NCBI RefSeq assembly: GCF_900048895.1
Contig: NZ_LT160635.1
Location: 1 to 64,000, forward strand
Direction of reading: 5' to 3'
DNA length: 64,000 nt
From: Neglectibacter timonensis
Lineage (GTDB): Bacteria; Bacillota; Clostridia; Oscillospirales; Acutalibacteraceae
Positions 8,152 to 17,388 of this stretch are shown here, piece by piece (within the stretch, counting starts at the first letter, position 1; the number at the start of each line of letters is the position of its first letter). Made by a program: the position numbers and the translations under genes. The notes under the pieces are model-generated. The model was not told where the DNA came from, ran no database searches, and saw only the letters and a program-made list of their open reading frames with translations.

Positions 8152-9897
8152 ATGAAACGCAGCAAGATCCTGGCCTTGGTCCTGGCACTTGCGCTGGTTT
8201 GCACCACGTTTGCAGCCTGCGGTGACAACAACACGTCTTCCACCGCCAGCAAGCCTGCAAATTCCGGTACAAGCAGCACAGCCGAAAGCAGCACCGGTGA
8301 AAACAGCGCCGAGTCCACCCCTGCTTCCGACAATATGGCATATCCCGGCACCCCCGGTGACAATGAGATCACCATCAACTTCGGCGCCGAGGAAAAGCTG
8401 AACACCCTGGTGGAGACCTACAGCCACTGCTTTGCTCTGACGAAGCACTACATGGTCAACCTGGTTCAGCTGGACGAAAATGACGAGGTTGTGCCCGGTG
8501 TGGCCACCGAGTGGACCATTTCCGACGACGGCCTGGTCTATAACTTCAAGCTCCGCGAGGGCATGACGTGGACCAACGGCGAACCCGTTACCGCCAAGGA
8601 CTTCACCTTTGCCTGGGAAAAGCTTCTCACAAAGGACACCGGCTCCAACTACGCCTACTTCGCCTATATCTTTAAGAACGGCGAAAAGTTCTATAACGGC
8701 GAGTGCGGCATTGAGGACGTGGGCTTTAAGGCTGTCAGCGATTACGAGCTGGAAGTCACCCTGGAAGGCCCCACCCCCTACGCCCTGTTCACCTTCTCCT
8801 TCGGTTCTCTGGCTCCCGTGAACCAGAAGTTCTATGAAGAAGTGGGCGCAGACAAGTATATGACCGAAGCCCAGTACTTCAACACCAACGGCGCATTTAA
8901 AGTGGAATCCTGGACTCATGACGACAGCATCGTGCTGGTCAAGAACCCCGATTTCTATGATGCCGACAAGGTGCAGCTGGATAAGATCAACTGCAAGATG
9001 ATTATCGATTCCGCCGCCCAGCTCAACGCTTTCCAGGCAGGCGAGCTCGACGTCTGCACCCTGAATGCCGACAGCCGTGAGATCATGGTCAACGAAGACT
9101 ATCCCATTCAGTCCTATAGTGACGGCGCTGAGTTCCACATGCTGTTTAACACCAACAACGAGGTGCTTGCAAACGCCAACATCCGCAAGGCCCTCTCTCT
9201 GGCTATTGACCGCGAGGCCTTTATCGCCGCCATTGCGAAGGGCAGCAACCAGGTTGCCACCAGCTTCACCACCGGCGTTAACGGCGTCAACGGCACTCCC
9301 TTCCGCGACGATGTGCTTGCCGAGTACGATGAACTGTTCAAGAAGAATGCTGATCCCGACGCTGCCAAGGAAGCATGGAACAAGGGTCTGGAAGAGCTGG
9401 GCATCACCTCTGAAGAGGCTGCCTCCAAGATTTCCATGAACACCGGCAACAGCGACGACGCCACCAAGCAGGGCGCTTTCTTCCAGGAGCAGTTCCGGAC
9501 CAACCTGGGCATCGAAATTGCCGTGAACCCCATGACAACTCAGGCTCAGTCCGACGCCCGCGACAACCGCGACTATGCCCTCGACTTCACCGGCTGGGGC
9601 CCCGACTACAACGACCCCATGACCTTCCTGGATATGTGGGTTACCGGCAACGGCAACAACTCTGTGGATTATTCTAACCCCGAGTATGACAAGCTGATTG
9701 CCGAGGCAGGCTCCACCAATGATCTGGAGCTCCGCCAGAAGAACTTCCTCGCCTGCGAGAAGCTCATTGCCGACGAGTGCCCCATCGCTCCTGTCTACTG
9801 GAGAATGCGCGACTATGTCACCAGCGGCAAGATCAACAACGGTTATTGGAGAACCACCTTTACGGACTTCAACTTCACCTATACCACCCTGAAGTAA
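8152..9897 (+). CDS. oppA: Peptide ABC transporter substrate-binding lipoprotein (OppA/DppE type)
   Basis: Extracytoplasmic receptor of an oligopeptide or dipeptide importer. 581 residues with a lipoprotein signal (KILALVLALALVCTTFAAC, acylated at Cys 23), a Ser/Thr-rich linker, and a family 5 solute-binding domain (SBP_bac_5) from about residue 60. Recognisable family segments are WTISDDGLVYNFKLREGMTW, NGEPVTAKDFTFAWE and the C-terminal FTGWGPDYNDPMTFLDMW. The long N-terminal lobe and the DYNDP segment are typical of OppA/DppE. AGGAGG stands before the ATG. Four transport genes follow in the same direction. A hairpin after the gene and a second promoter before oppB suggest that the receptor is made in excess of the membrane parts, as is common. 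The peptide size preference cannot be read from the sequence. Confidence 0.93.
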   Translation: MKRSKILALVLALALVCTTFAACGDNNTSSTASKPANSGTSSTAESSTGENSAESTPASDNMAYPGTPGDNEITINFGAEEKLNTLVETYSHCFALTKHYMVNLVQLDENDEVVPGVATEWTISDDGLVYNFKLREGMTWTNGEPVTAKDFTFAWEKLLTKDTGSNYAYFAYIFKNGEKFYNGECGIEDVGFKAVSDYELEVTLEGPTPYALFTFSFGSLAPVNQKFYEEVGADKYMTEAQYFNTNGAFKVESWTHDDSIVLVKNPDFYDADKVQLDKINCKMIIDSAAQLNAFQAGELDVCTLNADSREIMVNEDYPIQSYSDGAEFHMLFNTNNEVLANANIRKALSLAIDREAFIAAIAKGSNQVATSFTTGVNGVNGTPFRDDVLAEYDELFKKNADPDAAKEAWNKGLEELGITSEEAASKISMNTGNSDDATKQGAFFQEQFRTNLGIEIAVNPMTTQAQSDARDNRDYALDFTGWGPDYNDPMTFLDMWVTGNGNNSVDYSNPEYDKLIAEAGSTNDLELRQKNFLACEKLIADECPIAPVYWRMRDYVTSGKINNGYWRTTFTDFNFTYTTLK

Positions 9898-9937
9898 AGT
9901 TCCGAAAGCGGATTCTTACTCGAAACTGAGATACTGC

Positions 9938-9974
9938 TACGGTGTGGACCGCTTCAAAACGGCGCCACACCGTA
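9938..9974 (+). terminator. Hairpin after the peptide-binding protein gene, probable partial terminator
   Basis: Perfect 10-bp stem TACGGTGTGG (9938-9947) / CCACACCGTA (9965-9974), with only a weak T-run (CTGTATTTT) after it. Its position after the receptor gene fits attenuated read-through into oppB. Confidence 0.5.
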
Positions 9975-10053
9975 CTGTATTTTCAGGGAATCCTTTCCTT
10001 GTGGTGGCGGAAAAGAATATTTTTCTGTCAGTTCCTTAAATTGGAAAATGCAG

Positions 10054-10138
10054 TGTGCCAAGGGCGGCTTCTTGGGAATTCCCTGGGAATGGGAGGCGTC
10101 GTTTTGGCACATTTCCTTATAGACCGCCGCCTTGCACA
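10054..10138 (+). promoter_or_regulatory. Structured intergenic segment with competing pairings before oppB
   Basis: TGTGCCAA (10054-10061) can pair with TTGGCACA (10104-10111). The same 5' arm, extended as TGTGCCAAGGGCGGC, can also pair imperfectly with GCCGCCTTGCACA (10126-10138). The rest of the 385-bp gap between oppA and oppB holds the hairpin at 9938-9974 and the promoter at 10197-10226. Significance is unproven. Confidence 0.35.
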
Positions 10139-10196
10139 GAGGTTCTTTGAAAGTTTTGTACAGGGCGGAAGAAAATTGTAAATTCAGGCAAAACTC

Positions 10197-10226
10197 TTGT
10201 GGTAAACTGAGGTTTTGTGCTATAAT
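10197..10226 (+). promoter_or_regulatory. Promoter upstream of oppB
   Basis: TTGTGG (10197-10202), 18-bp spacer, perfect TATAAT (10221-10226), about 57 bp before the oppB start. It lets oppBCDF be transcribed separately from oppA. Confidence 0.65.
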
Positions 10227-10282
10227 ACCATCATATCTGCAAGTTTACCAGAGAAATAATTCATGAGAGGGGGACAGGCCAT

Positions 10283-11227
10283 ATGGCAAAATATGTCCTG
10301 AAGAGGCTGGGGTATGCGGTGCTCACCTTGTTTGTGCTTGTGACGCTTACATTCTTTACCATGCAGCTTCTGCCTGGCGACCCGTTTACGGGCGAGAAAA
10401 AGGTTCCGGAAGAGGTTTTGGCCAGCATCAAGGCAAAATATGGCTTGGACAAACCCGTGTTTGAGCAGTATCTGATGTATCTCGGCAACTGCCTGCACGG
10501 TGATTTAGGTGATTCCATGGTGACGAAGCGAGCGGTCACCGATGTTCTGCTGGGCTCGTTCAGCGTCTCGTTCGACCTGGGTATGCGGGCGTTGATTTTT
10601 GCGTTTGTGGGCGGTGTGCTTTTGGGCATTATCGCCGCGGTAAAACGAGGTACCCCGTGGGATACGCTCACGATGATCATAGCGCTGGTGGGCGTTTCGG
10701 TGCCCAGTTTTATCGTGGGTTCGTTCCTGCAGTTCCTGTTGGGCCTGAAGCTGCCTCAGTGGACCGGTGTCAAGCTCTTTCCGGTGACAGGCTGGAACGG
10801 CTTTGCCAGCACGGTGCTGCCTACCTTTGCCATGGGCTTCGGTTCCTTGGCCACCATCTCCCGGCTGATGCGTACCAGTATGCTGGACGTGCTGGGAGCG
10901 GACTACATCAAGACGGCCCGTGCCAAGGGTATCAGCAATAAGAGGATTATCTGGCGGCATGCGGTGCGCAACGCCATCATGCCGGTAGTTACGGTGCTGG
11001 GACCCATCACAGCGGGCATCCTCACCGGCGGTTTTGTGGTGGAAAACATCTTCGCCATTCCCGGAATGGGCAAGTACTTTGTCCAAAGTGTACAGCAGAC
11101 AGACTATTTCCTCATTTCCGGTACCACGATCTTGTACGGCGGCCTGCTGATCGCCTGCAATCTGGTGGTCGACTTGGTGTACGGATTTATCGATCCGAGA
11201 GTCAAACTGGGAAAGGAGGGGTCGTAG
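10283..11227 (+). CDS. oppB: Peptide ABC transporter permease OppB/DppB
   Basis: First transmembrane subunit of the peptide importer. 314 residues, standard for the family, with the typical opening YVLKRLGYAVLTLFVLVTLTFF and six predicted membrane segments. The MetI-like inner-membrane component domain covers about residues 95-310. The EAA loop that contacts the ATPase is visible around DYIKTARAKGISNKRI, before the conserved VTVLGPITAGILTGGFVVE. The start has GAGGGGGA upstream. oppC begins one base after its stop codon. Confidence 0.93.
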   Translation: MAKYVLKRLGYAVLTLFVLVTLTFFTMQLLPGDPFTGEKKVPEEVLASIKAKYGLDKPVFEQYLMYLGNCLHGDLGDSMVTKRAVTDVLLGSFSVSFDLGMRALIFAFVGGVLLGIIAAVKRGTPWDTLTMIIALVGVSVPSFIVGSFLQFLLGLKLPQWTGVKLFPVTGWNGFASTVLPTFAMGFGSLATISRLMRTSMLDVLGADYIKTARAKGISNKRIIWRHAVRNAIMPVVTVLGPITAGILTGGFVVENIFAIPGMGKYFVQSVQQTDYFLISGTTILYGGLLIACNLVVDLVYGFIDPRVKLGKEGS

Positions 11228-11228
11228 C

Positions 11229-12167
11229 ATGGAGAAAATCGACAAAAACCGGTTTCAATGGGTCGGCCCCAATGCGGAAGAGAGCGAGGGCATGGCCCGT
11301 CCCAGCGTAACCTATTGGCGGGACGCTATGGGCAGGCTGGTTAAAAACAAGGTGGCCCTGGTTTGCGCCATTATCATCATCCTGCTGATTCTTGCCTCTT
11401 TGATTTTCCCGCTGGTTTCCCCCTTTGAGGGCAGAGAGCAGCATTTGACCCATACCAACGCGCCCCTGTTCTCCACTTGTGACCAGAACGGCCAGATGCA
11501 TATCTTCGGCACGGACAGTCTGGGCCGCGACCTGTTTACCCGCCTTTGGGAAGGCGGCCGGGTTTCCATGTTCATCGCCTTTGCGGCGGTGATCTGCAAC
11601 CTGATCATCGGCGTGGTGTACGGCGGCATCTCCGGTTATTTCGGCGGCGCCGTGGACAACGTGATGATGCGTATCATTGAAATCATCAACGGTATTCCCT
11701 ACCTGATTGTGGTTATCCTATTGATGATGATCCTGCCGCCCGGTCTGATGACCATTGTTGTGGCTTATGCCACCACAGGCTGGACCGGTATGGCCCGTCT
11801 GGTGCGCGGGCAGGTCATCAGCCTGAAGGAGCAGGAATTTGTGGTGGCAGCGAAGGCCCTCGGCGCAAACGCTCCCCGGCTGATCCTGCGGCACCTGCTT
11901 CCCAACTCTCTTTCCGTGGTCATCGTCAATCTGACGCTGTCCATCCCCAACGCAATTTTTACAGAGGCGTTCCTCTCTTATATCGGCCTGGGCGTACCGG
12001 TGCCGCTGTCTTCGTGGGGCATGCTGGCGCAGGCCGGATCGGCCGCCATGCGCACCTATCCTTCCCAGCTCATCATCCCCGCGCTGTGCATCAGCCTTAC
12101 CATGTTCTCCTTCAACCTGTTGGGCGACGGTCTGCGCGATGCATTTGACCCGCGCCTCAGGAGGTAA
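11229..12167 (+). CDS. oppC: Peptide ABC transporter permease OppC/DppC
   Basis: Second transmembrane subunit, 312 residues. The N-terminal OppC signature region (WRDAMGRLVKNKVALVCAII) precedes a long outside loop with HIFGTDSLGRDLFTR, a family hallmark, then the binding-protein-dependent permease domain. The EAA loop is seen at EQEFVVAAKALGANAPRLIL. The C-terminus ends LGDGLRDAFDPRLRR, as in nearly all OppC/DppC proteins. GGAGGGG lies before its ATG within the end of oppB, which suggests translational coupling. oppD follows after six bases. Confidence 0.93.
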   Translation: MEKIDKNRFQWVGPNAEESEGMARPSVTYWRDAMGRLVKNKVALVCAIIIILLILASLIFPLVSPFEGREQHLTHTNAPLFSTCDQNGQMHIFGTDSLGRDLFTRLWEGGRVSMFIAFAAVICNLIIGVVYGGISGYFGGAVDNVMMRIIEIINGIPYLIVVILLMMILPPGLMTIVVAYATTGWTGMARLVRGQVISLKEQEFVVAAKALGANAPRLILRHLLPNSLSVVIVNLTLSIPNAIFTEAFLSYIGLGVPVPLSSWGMLAQAGSAAMRTYPSQLIIPALCISLTMFSFNLLGDGLRDAFDPRLRR

Positions 12168-12173
12168 CAGCAT

Positions 12174-13187
12174 ATGAGTAAAGTATTGGAAATCAAGGAT
12201 CTACACGTGTCCTTCGACACATACGCAGGCGTAGTACAGGCGGTGCGCGGCGTCACCTTCTCCCTGGATGAGGGAGAGGTGCTGGCGGTAGTCGGAGAAT
12301 CCGGCTGCGGCAAAAGCGTGACGGCCCAGACCATCATGAGGCTGAACCCCATGCCTCCTGCCCGCATTCCCGCCGGGGATGTACGGCTCGGCGAGCACGA
12401 CATTGTCAAGGCGTCTGAAAAAGAAATGCAGAAAATCCGCGGCAACGAAGTCGCCATGATCTTCCAGGACCCCATGACCTGCCTGAACCCCACCATGAAG
12501 GTGGGAAAGCAGATTGTGGAGGCCATCAAGCACCACAGGAAGCTCTCTTCATCCGAGGCGAAGGCGGAAGCCATTAAATATCTGAAGCTGGTGAACATCC
12601 CCAACCCCGAGGAGCGGGCCGACCAGTATCCCCATGAGTTTTCCGGCGGTATGCGGCAGCGGGCCATGATCGCCATGGCGCTTTCCTGCAACCCGAAGCT
12701 GCTCATCGCCGATGAGCCCACCACGGCCCTGGATGTGACCATCCAGGCCCAGATCATGGATCTGCTGGCGGAAATTAAGGAAGAGACCAGCACCGCCATC
12801 ATCCTGATCACCCACGACCTGGGTGTTGTGGCCAGCATGGCTGACCGTGTTGCGGTGATGTATGCGGGTAAAATCGTGGAGATGGGCACCTGTGAGGACA
12901 TTTTCTACCGCAACGCCCATCCCTATACCCAGGCGCTGCTGAAGAGCCTTCCCTCTGTGGACGCGGATAAGAAGGATAAGCTGGTGTCCATTCCGGGCAC
13001 GCCGCCCGACCTGCTGGCGCCGCCCAAGGGCTGTGCCTTTGCGGCCCGGTGCTCTCACTGTATGAAGCTCTGCCATGAGGAACAGCCTCCGGAGTTCACG
13101 GTTGGCGACGGACATTATGCCGCCTGCTGGCTGCTCCATGAGGACTGCCCCAGCCCGGAGGAAAGGGGGGACAAAGCGGATGCCTAA
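12174..13187 (+). CDS. oppD: Peptide ABC transporter ATP-binding protein OppD/DppD
   Basis: Cytoplasmic ATPase of the importer, 337 residues. Walker A is GESGCGKS (about residues 41-48), the Q-loop is MIFQDPMTCLNP, the signature is FSGGMRQR, Walker B is LLIADEPTTALD and the H-loop is ITHDLG. The C-terminal oligopeptide-transporter extension carries the Cys-rich segment from GCAFAARC to MKLC, which in this family holds an Fe-S cluster or metal. AGGAGG lies across the end of oppC. Its last eight bases overlap the start of oppF. Confidence 0.93.
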   Translation: MSKVLEIKDLHVSFDTYAGVVQAVRGVTFSLDEGEVLAVVGESGCGKSVTAQTIMRLNPMPPARIPAGDVRLGEHDIVKASEKEMQKIRGNEVAMIFQDPMTCLNPTMKVGKQIVEAIKHHRKLSSSEAKAEAIKYLKLVNIPNPEERADQYPHEFSGGMRQRAMIAMALSCNPKLLIADEPTTALDVTIQAQIMDLLAEIKEETSTAIILITHDLGVVASMADRVAVMYAGKIVEMGTCEDIFYRNAHPYTQALLKSLPSVDADKKDKLVSIPGTPPDLLAPPKGCAFAARCSHCMKLCHEEQPPEFTVGDGHYAACWLLHEDCPSPEERGDKADA

Positions 13188-14154
13188 GGAATTGACAGAA
13201 AAGCTGATTACTCTGGATGGAATCTGCAAGTATTTTAAGGTTTCCGGCGGTGTCCTGAAAGCCGTGGACAACGTGACCTTTGACATTATGAAGGGCGAAA
13301 CCATGGGCCTGGTGGGAGAATCCGGCTGCGGAAAGTCCACCCTGGGCCGTGTGGCTATGGGGATTTATACCCCGACCAAGGGTGAAATTACCTATAAAGG
13401 TAAAAATGTAGACCTGAAAAAGGCTTCGGACCGCTTCAACTATTCCAAAAAGGCGCAGATCATCTTCCAGGATCCCTACGCCTCCCTGGATCCCCGAATG
13501 ACGGTTGCCTCCATTATCGAGGAAGGCATGATCATTCACAAGATGTATGATTCCCAAAAGCGCCGGGAGCGCGTCTATGAGCTGCTGGAGCTGGTGGGTC
13601 TGAACAGGGAGCATGCCAGCCGGTTCCCCCATGAGTTTTCCGGCGGCCAGCGCCAGAGAATCGGCATTGCCCGGGCTCTGGCCATCGAGCCCGAATTCAT
13701 TGTCTGCGACGAGCCCATCTCCGCGCTGGACGTGTCCATTCAGTCCCAGGTGATCAACCTGCTGCACGACCTGCAGGAAAAGCTGGGCCTGACCTATCTC
13801 TTTATCGCGCACGATCTGAACATCGTGAAATATATCAGCGACCGGATTGCCGTTATGTATTTGGGCAATGTGGTGGAACTGGCCTCCTCAGACGAGCTGT
13901 ACCACCATACGCTGCATCCCTATTCCAGGGCTCTGCTCTCCGCGGTGCCGATTCCGGACCCCAGCAAGGAGGCGCAGAAACAGCGGCAGATCCTTACCGG
14001 GGACGTGCCCAGCCCCATCAATACGCCCAAGGGCTGCAACTTTGCGGGCCGCTGCCCCATGGTTTGCGACAAGTGTAAGGAATCGAAGCCGGTTCTGAAG
14101 GAAGTCCGGCCGGGCCACTATGTGGCCTGCCACCTGGTAGAATCTGAAAAATAA
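13180..14154 (+). CDS. oppF: Peptide ABC transporter ATP-binding protein OppF/DppF
   Basis: Second ATPase of the importer, 324 residues from the ATG at 13180. This start is chosen because it overlaps oppD by eight bases with a purine-rich ribosome site (GGAGG then GGGGGG) and begins with family-like residues (LITLDGICKYFKVSGG). An upstream reading to 13075 is unlike the family. Walker A GESGCGKS, Q-loop IIFQDPYASLDP, signature FSGGQRQR, Walker B FIVCDEPISALD and H-loop AHDLN are present. The C-terminal extension has GCNFAGRCPMVCDKC. It closes the operon before the terminator at 14168-14206. Confidence 0.93.
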   Translation: MPKELTEKLITLDGICKYFKVSGGVLKAVDNVTFDIMKGETMGLVGESGCGKSTLGRVAMGIYTPTKGEITYKGKNVDLKKASDRFNYSKKAQIIFQDPYASLDPRMTVASIIEEGMIIHKMYDSQKRRERVYELLELVGLNREHASRFPHEFSGGQRQRIGIARALAIEPEFIVCDEPISALDVSIQSQVINLLHDLQEKLGLTYLFIAHDLNIVKYISDRIAVMYLGNVVELASSDELYHHTLHPYSRALLSAVPIPDPSKEAQKQRQILTGDVPSPINTPKGCNFAGRCPMVCDKCKESKPVLKEVRPGHYVACHLVESEK

Positions 14155-14167
14155 GCCGCCAAAGAAA

Positions 14168-14206
14168 AAAGGTCAGCTGCAGAAAAAAATCTGCGGCTGG
14201 CCTTTT
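14168..14206 (+). terminator. Rho-independent terminator of the opp operon
   Basis: AAAGGTCAGCTGCAGA (from 14168) pairs with TCTGCGGCTGGCCTTT, ending in TTTT at 14206. It starts 13 bp after the oppF stop. Nothing recognisable is seen in 14207-14429. Confidence 0.8.
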
Positions 14207-14429
14207 CGCATTGCGCATCTCGTTCCGGAGAAACCTGCCGGGAGGGAAATGTACCGATACAATCAAGGGAAGGATGACCGTCCGTAGGTACAAACCCACT
14301 GCTGTTTCCGTACTGGGGTCGTGCTCTCCATCCTATCACAGCAGACGAATTCGGAATTGTGACGGGGATCCCTTTTGACCGAAACAGAATGGATTGCGGG
14401 CTTTTGGCGTCCAGCCTCTGGACCGTACC

Positions 14430-14744
14430 TCAGAAGACGGCCAGTAAGGAGAAAAGGCAGACTAGCAGAAGGCTGCCGATTCTGCCGAGCCAGACTGGAG
14501 GGACGCGGAGTCGCGTTACTGCGCCCAGGCAGGGTTCAAACGGCAGAGCCTTGACCGGAGGGGTGTCTTCTACCTCTTCTATGTACTGCTCTTCCCATTC
14601 CAGCAGCAGCTTTTGAAGCCTGCTGGAAGCCTCAAAGCATCCTTGGCGGGAATCTGGATTTTCTTTAGCCCGTGCGTCAAGGACGTCGATGAGCCTGGAA
14701 CTTTCCAGGACACAGGCGTGATAGAGCCGCTCGTAATTCACCAT
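14430..14744 (-). CDS. Small tail-anchored protein of unknown function
   Basis: 104 residues from the ATG at 14744, which has AAGGAG upstream. A soluble acidic helical part (YERLYHACVLESSRLIDVLD to LLLEWEEQYIEEVEDTPPV) is followed by a basic stretch and one C-terminal hydrophobic segment (WLGRIGSLLLVCLFSLLAVF), a tail-anchor arrangement. Cys, Glu and Lys use in the soluble part looks like genuine coding sequence. I do not recognise the family. It stands alone on the minus strand. Moderate confidence that it is real. Confidence 0.5.
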   Translation of the reverse strand: MVNYERLYHACVLESSRLIDVLDARAKENPDSRQGCFEASSRLQKLLLEWEEQYIEEVEDTPPVKALPFEPCLGAVTRLRVPPVWLGRIGSLLLVCLFSLLAVF

Positions 14745-15069
14745 GATCAAACACACTCCTTCTAGTTGTGACAAATTATCACTTTTTTTCATTATATTAC
14801 GGGATTCCGCTTTCGTCAACAAAAGTCATGCTTCATATTTCTACAGGTTTCGTCAACGTTCTTTTCCTTGGGTACTGGTGTCAGCCAATGGACTGCAAAA
14901 ATATACCGCCGAGTATTTTACGGCTCTGCAACCGGGACAATTGGAAAGCCGTTATCCTGCAAATTAAGATTGTTTCATCACTTTTGCCGTCACATACAGT
15001 GTATAAAAGAGGCGCGCCGCCTTTGATCGCCAGGGGCTTGGTAAACCTGCACAGCGCCATAAAAAGGAA
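14745..15069. other. Gene-free AT-rich stretch
   Basis: About 325 bp between the small tail-anchored gene and the Xre-type regulator. Open frames here have atypical composition and no ribosome site. I see no RNA gene or repeat. Confidence 0.4.
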
Positions 15070-15110
15070 AAGAGTGATATTCCAACGCAGTGCTTTGGAA
15101 TATCACTCTT
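15070..15110. terminator. Perfect 16-bp hairpin, bidirectional terminator after the Xre-type gene
   Basis: AAGAGTGATATTCCAA (15070-15085) pairs exactly with TTGGAATATCACTCTT (15095-15110). It is flanked by TTTTTT on the plus side and CCTTTTT on the minus side, and abuts the stop codon of the regulator. Confidence 0.75.
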
Positions 15111-15326
15111 CTATTTTTTGCCCTGTGGTTCATTGGTGAATTCGATGATGTCGTTGGGAGTACATTCTAATATCCTGCATAATTTTTCCAATGTCGCTGT
15201 GGTGATGTGCTTATTGTGCTTTAAGTTGTAGATAGTTTTTGACAATACTTTATACTTTCCAATCAATGTGTATGTTGTTATATCTTTCTGCTTCATTGTT
15301 TTCCACAAGGGCTCATAGGATACCAT
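15111..15326 (-). CDS. Cro/CI (Xre) type transcription regulator
   Basis: A 71-residue single-domain DNA-binding protein. The HTH_26-type fold is clear in ITTYTLIGKYKVLSKTIYNL (about 16-35), with the recognition helix near LSKTIYNLKHN, followed by TTATLEKLCRILECTPNDII, the usual ending of this domain. GGGGGA lies before the ATG. Such stand-alone proteins are often regulators of mobile or accessory genes. No target is evident; the neighbouring exporter genes are on the same strand but separated by a terminator. Confidence 0.8.
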   Translation of the reverse strand: MVSYEPLWKTMKQKDITTYTLIGKYKVLSKTIYNLKHNKHITTATLEKLCRILECTPNDIIEFTNEPQGKK

Positions 15327-15420
15327 TTTATATCCCCCTTCGAAACCCCTATTTTACGTGTATAAAAGGGATATGGATATATCGATAATAATCGGTATAA
15401 TAGAGATCTGTACCTTGACG

Positions 15421-15454
15421 AAAAAACATCCAGCGGCAAGTTTGCCGCTGGATG
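15421..15454 (-). terminator. Rho-independent terminator of the ABC exporter operon
   Basis: Perfect stem CATCCAGCGGCAA (15427-15439) / TTGCCGCTGGATG (15442-15454), followed on the minus strand by TTTTTT (15426-15421). It lies about 75 bp beyond the exporter gene end. Confidence 0.85.
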
Positions 15455-15527
15455 GGGAAATTTATCCGGTTTCATCGTTTAATTGGCACGCAGCAGATCA
15501 AATTTCAGCCGAAAACCATGCCCTGGC

Positions 15528-17372
15528 CTATGCTTTTTCCTGAGGGGCGAAGACACGTTCCGCGGTCTCGCTTTCGAACTGTTTATGGTAGAGGTCCGCG
15601 TAATAGCCGTCCTGTTCCATAAGCTCCTGATGGGTGCCCTGCTCGATGATTTTGCCGCCGCGCACCACCAGAATCAGGTCTGCCTTGCGGATGGTGGACA
15701 GGCGGTGGGCGATCAGGAAAGAGGTGCGGCCCGTCAGCAGGGTTGAAATGGCGTTTTGGATCAGGGCTTCGGTTTTGGTATCGATGGAAGAAGTGGCCTC
15801 ATCCAGCACAAAAATTTTTGGATTGGCCAGAATCGCCCTGGCGAAGGAGACCAGCTGTTTCTCACCGGTGGAGAGCTGACCGCCGCCCTCGCCCACATCG
15901 CTGTCATAGCCGTTTTCCATATGTAGAATAAAATCATGGGCGTTTACCAGCTTTGCCGCCTCCACGATCTCTTCGTCGGTGGCGTCCAGCCTGCCGTAGC
16001 GGATGTTCTCCTTGACGGAGCCGGAGAACAGGTGGGGCGTTTGCAGCACATAGCCGATATTGCTGTGAAGCCAGAGCTGGCTGCGCTCCCGGTAATCCCT
16101 GCCGTCGATGAGGATTCTCCCGTCTGTAGGCTCAAAGAACCGGCAGGCCAGGTTGACCAGGGTGGATTTTCCGGCGCCTGTTTCCCCCACAATGGCCACG
16201 GTGGTGCCTGCGGGCACATCCAGGCTGAAATGTTCCAGCACATTTTCTGTACCGTCCGGATAGCGGAAGGTGATGTCGTCGAAGGTGATGTGTCCCTCCA
16301 GCGGCTCCCAGTTGTCCTTTTTCGGCTCCAGCGAGGTGCCGTACCGGGCAATCACCTCAGGGGTATCCTGAATTTGGGGCTCCAGTTCCAGCAGGGCGGA
16401 AACCCGTTCGATATTGGCCTGGGTGGAGATGAAGTTCGAGATGGTACGGGCCAGGGTCTGCACCGGGTCCGCGATGACCAGGGCAAAGTTCATGAAGATG
16501 GTCAGCTCGCCGATGCCGATATCGCCCCAAAGCACCATATTGCCGCCGCCGGTGATGACGAAAGCCACGGCCAGGGCGGTGAGAAAGCCGATGATGGGCA
16601 CATACACGGCGTTGAGCATCACGGCGCGCACAGTGGTATCTTTCATGCGGCCGGTCACCTGTTGAAAAGCCTCGGTGTTTTTGTCCTCAATCACCAATGT
16701 CTTGGAGGTCTTAGCGCCGGAGATGCCTTCATTATAGTGCCGGGTGATCTCCGCGTTGATCTTCCGCGCCTGGCGGTTGATGTGCAGGATTCTCTTCTGG
16801 AAGTAAAGGGTCAGCAGGGCGATGGCGGGCACCACCACAATAATCAGCAGAGCAAGCTTCCAATTGAGGAACAGCATCACGATCATACAGCCGATCACAT
16901 AGGTGGCGCTCCAGAAGACATCTACCAGGCTCCAGGCGAACACTGAGCCGATTTTATTGGTATCGCTCATCACTCTTGCCATGATCACGCCCACGGGCGT
17001 TGTGTTATAGTAGGAAAAACTCAGAGTCTGCAGGTGGGTGAACAGTTTCTTCTTTAAATCCCTGCCCAGGTACATCTCCACCTTCAGCGCCGCCCTGGCA
17101 AAAAACATGGTGCACAGCATTTGTGTGACCACCAGAACCATATACAGGGCAGCGAAGCCTGTAAGACCTTCGCTGGTGCGTGGGGTGACAAACTGGTCCA
17201 CCGCATATCCCGAGAGCAGCGGGAACGAGATATCGATGCCCGCGTTTACCAGCATCAGAATCAGGATACCCGCCATGTTTCGGGAATAGGGCTTCAAGAA
17301 GGGAATCAGCTTGGCCCACGTTTTCAGCGACGAGAATTTTTCCTTTCTGTTTTCTTGTTGTGTCAGTTCCAT
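15528..17372 (-). CDS. ABC exporter half-transporter, downstream subunit
   Basis: Fused membrane and ATPase half-transporter of 614 residues (ABC type I exporter, YheH/LmrD-like). Six membrane segments lie in about residues 30-320, beginning NMAGILILMLVNAGIDISFP. The nucleotide-binding domain has Walker A GETGAGKS, Q-loop YVLQTPHLFSG, signature LSTGEKQ in place of the canonical LSGGQ, Walker B IFVLDEATSSID and H-loop IAHRLST. The start at 17372 has AAAGGAG seven bases upstream. A longer frame runs back into the 99-bp repeats and is rejected. The partner subunit is encoded immediately upstream, so the pair probably forms a heterodimeric drug or lipid exporter. In heterodimers one nucleotide site is often degenerate. 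Confidence 0.9.
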   Translation of the reverse strand: MELTQQENRKEKFSSLKTWAKLIPFLKPYSRNMAGILILMLVNAGIDISFPLLSGYAVDQFVTPRTSEGLTGFAALYMVLVVTQMLCTMFFARAALKVEMYLGRDLKKKLFTHLQTLSFSYYNTTPVGVIMARVMSDTNKIGSVFAWSLVDVFWSATYVIGCMIVMLFLNWKLALLIIVVVPAIALLTLYFQKRILHINRQARKINAEITRHYNEGISGAKTSKTLVIEDKNTEAFQQVTGRMKDTTVRAVMLNAVYVPIIGFLTALAVAFVITGGGNMVLWGDIGIGELTIFMNFALVIADPVQTLARTISNFISTQANIERVSALLELEPQIQDTPEVIARYGTSLEPKKDNWEPLEGHITFDDITFRYPDGTENVLEHFSLDVPAGTTVAIVGETGAGKSTLVNLACRFFEPTDGRILIDGRDYRERSQLWLHSNIGYVLQTPHLFSGSVKENIRYGRLDATDEEIVEAAKLVNAHDFILHMENGYDSDVGEGGGQLSTGEKQLVSFARAILANPKIFVLDEATSSIDTKTEALIQNAISTLLTGRTSFLIAHRLSTIRKADLILVVRGGKIIEQGTHQELMEQDGYYADLYHKQFESETAERVFAPQEKA

Positions 17373-17388
17373 AGTGCAACTCCTTTCC

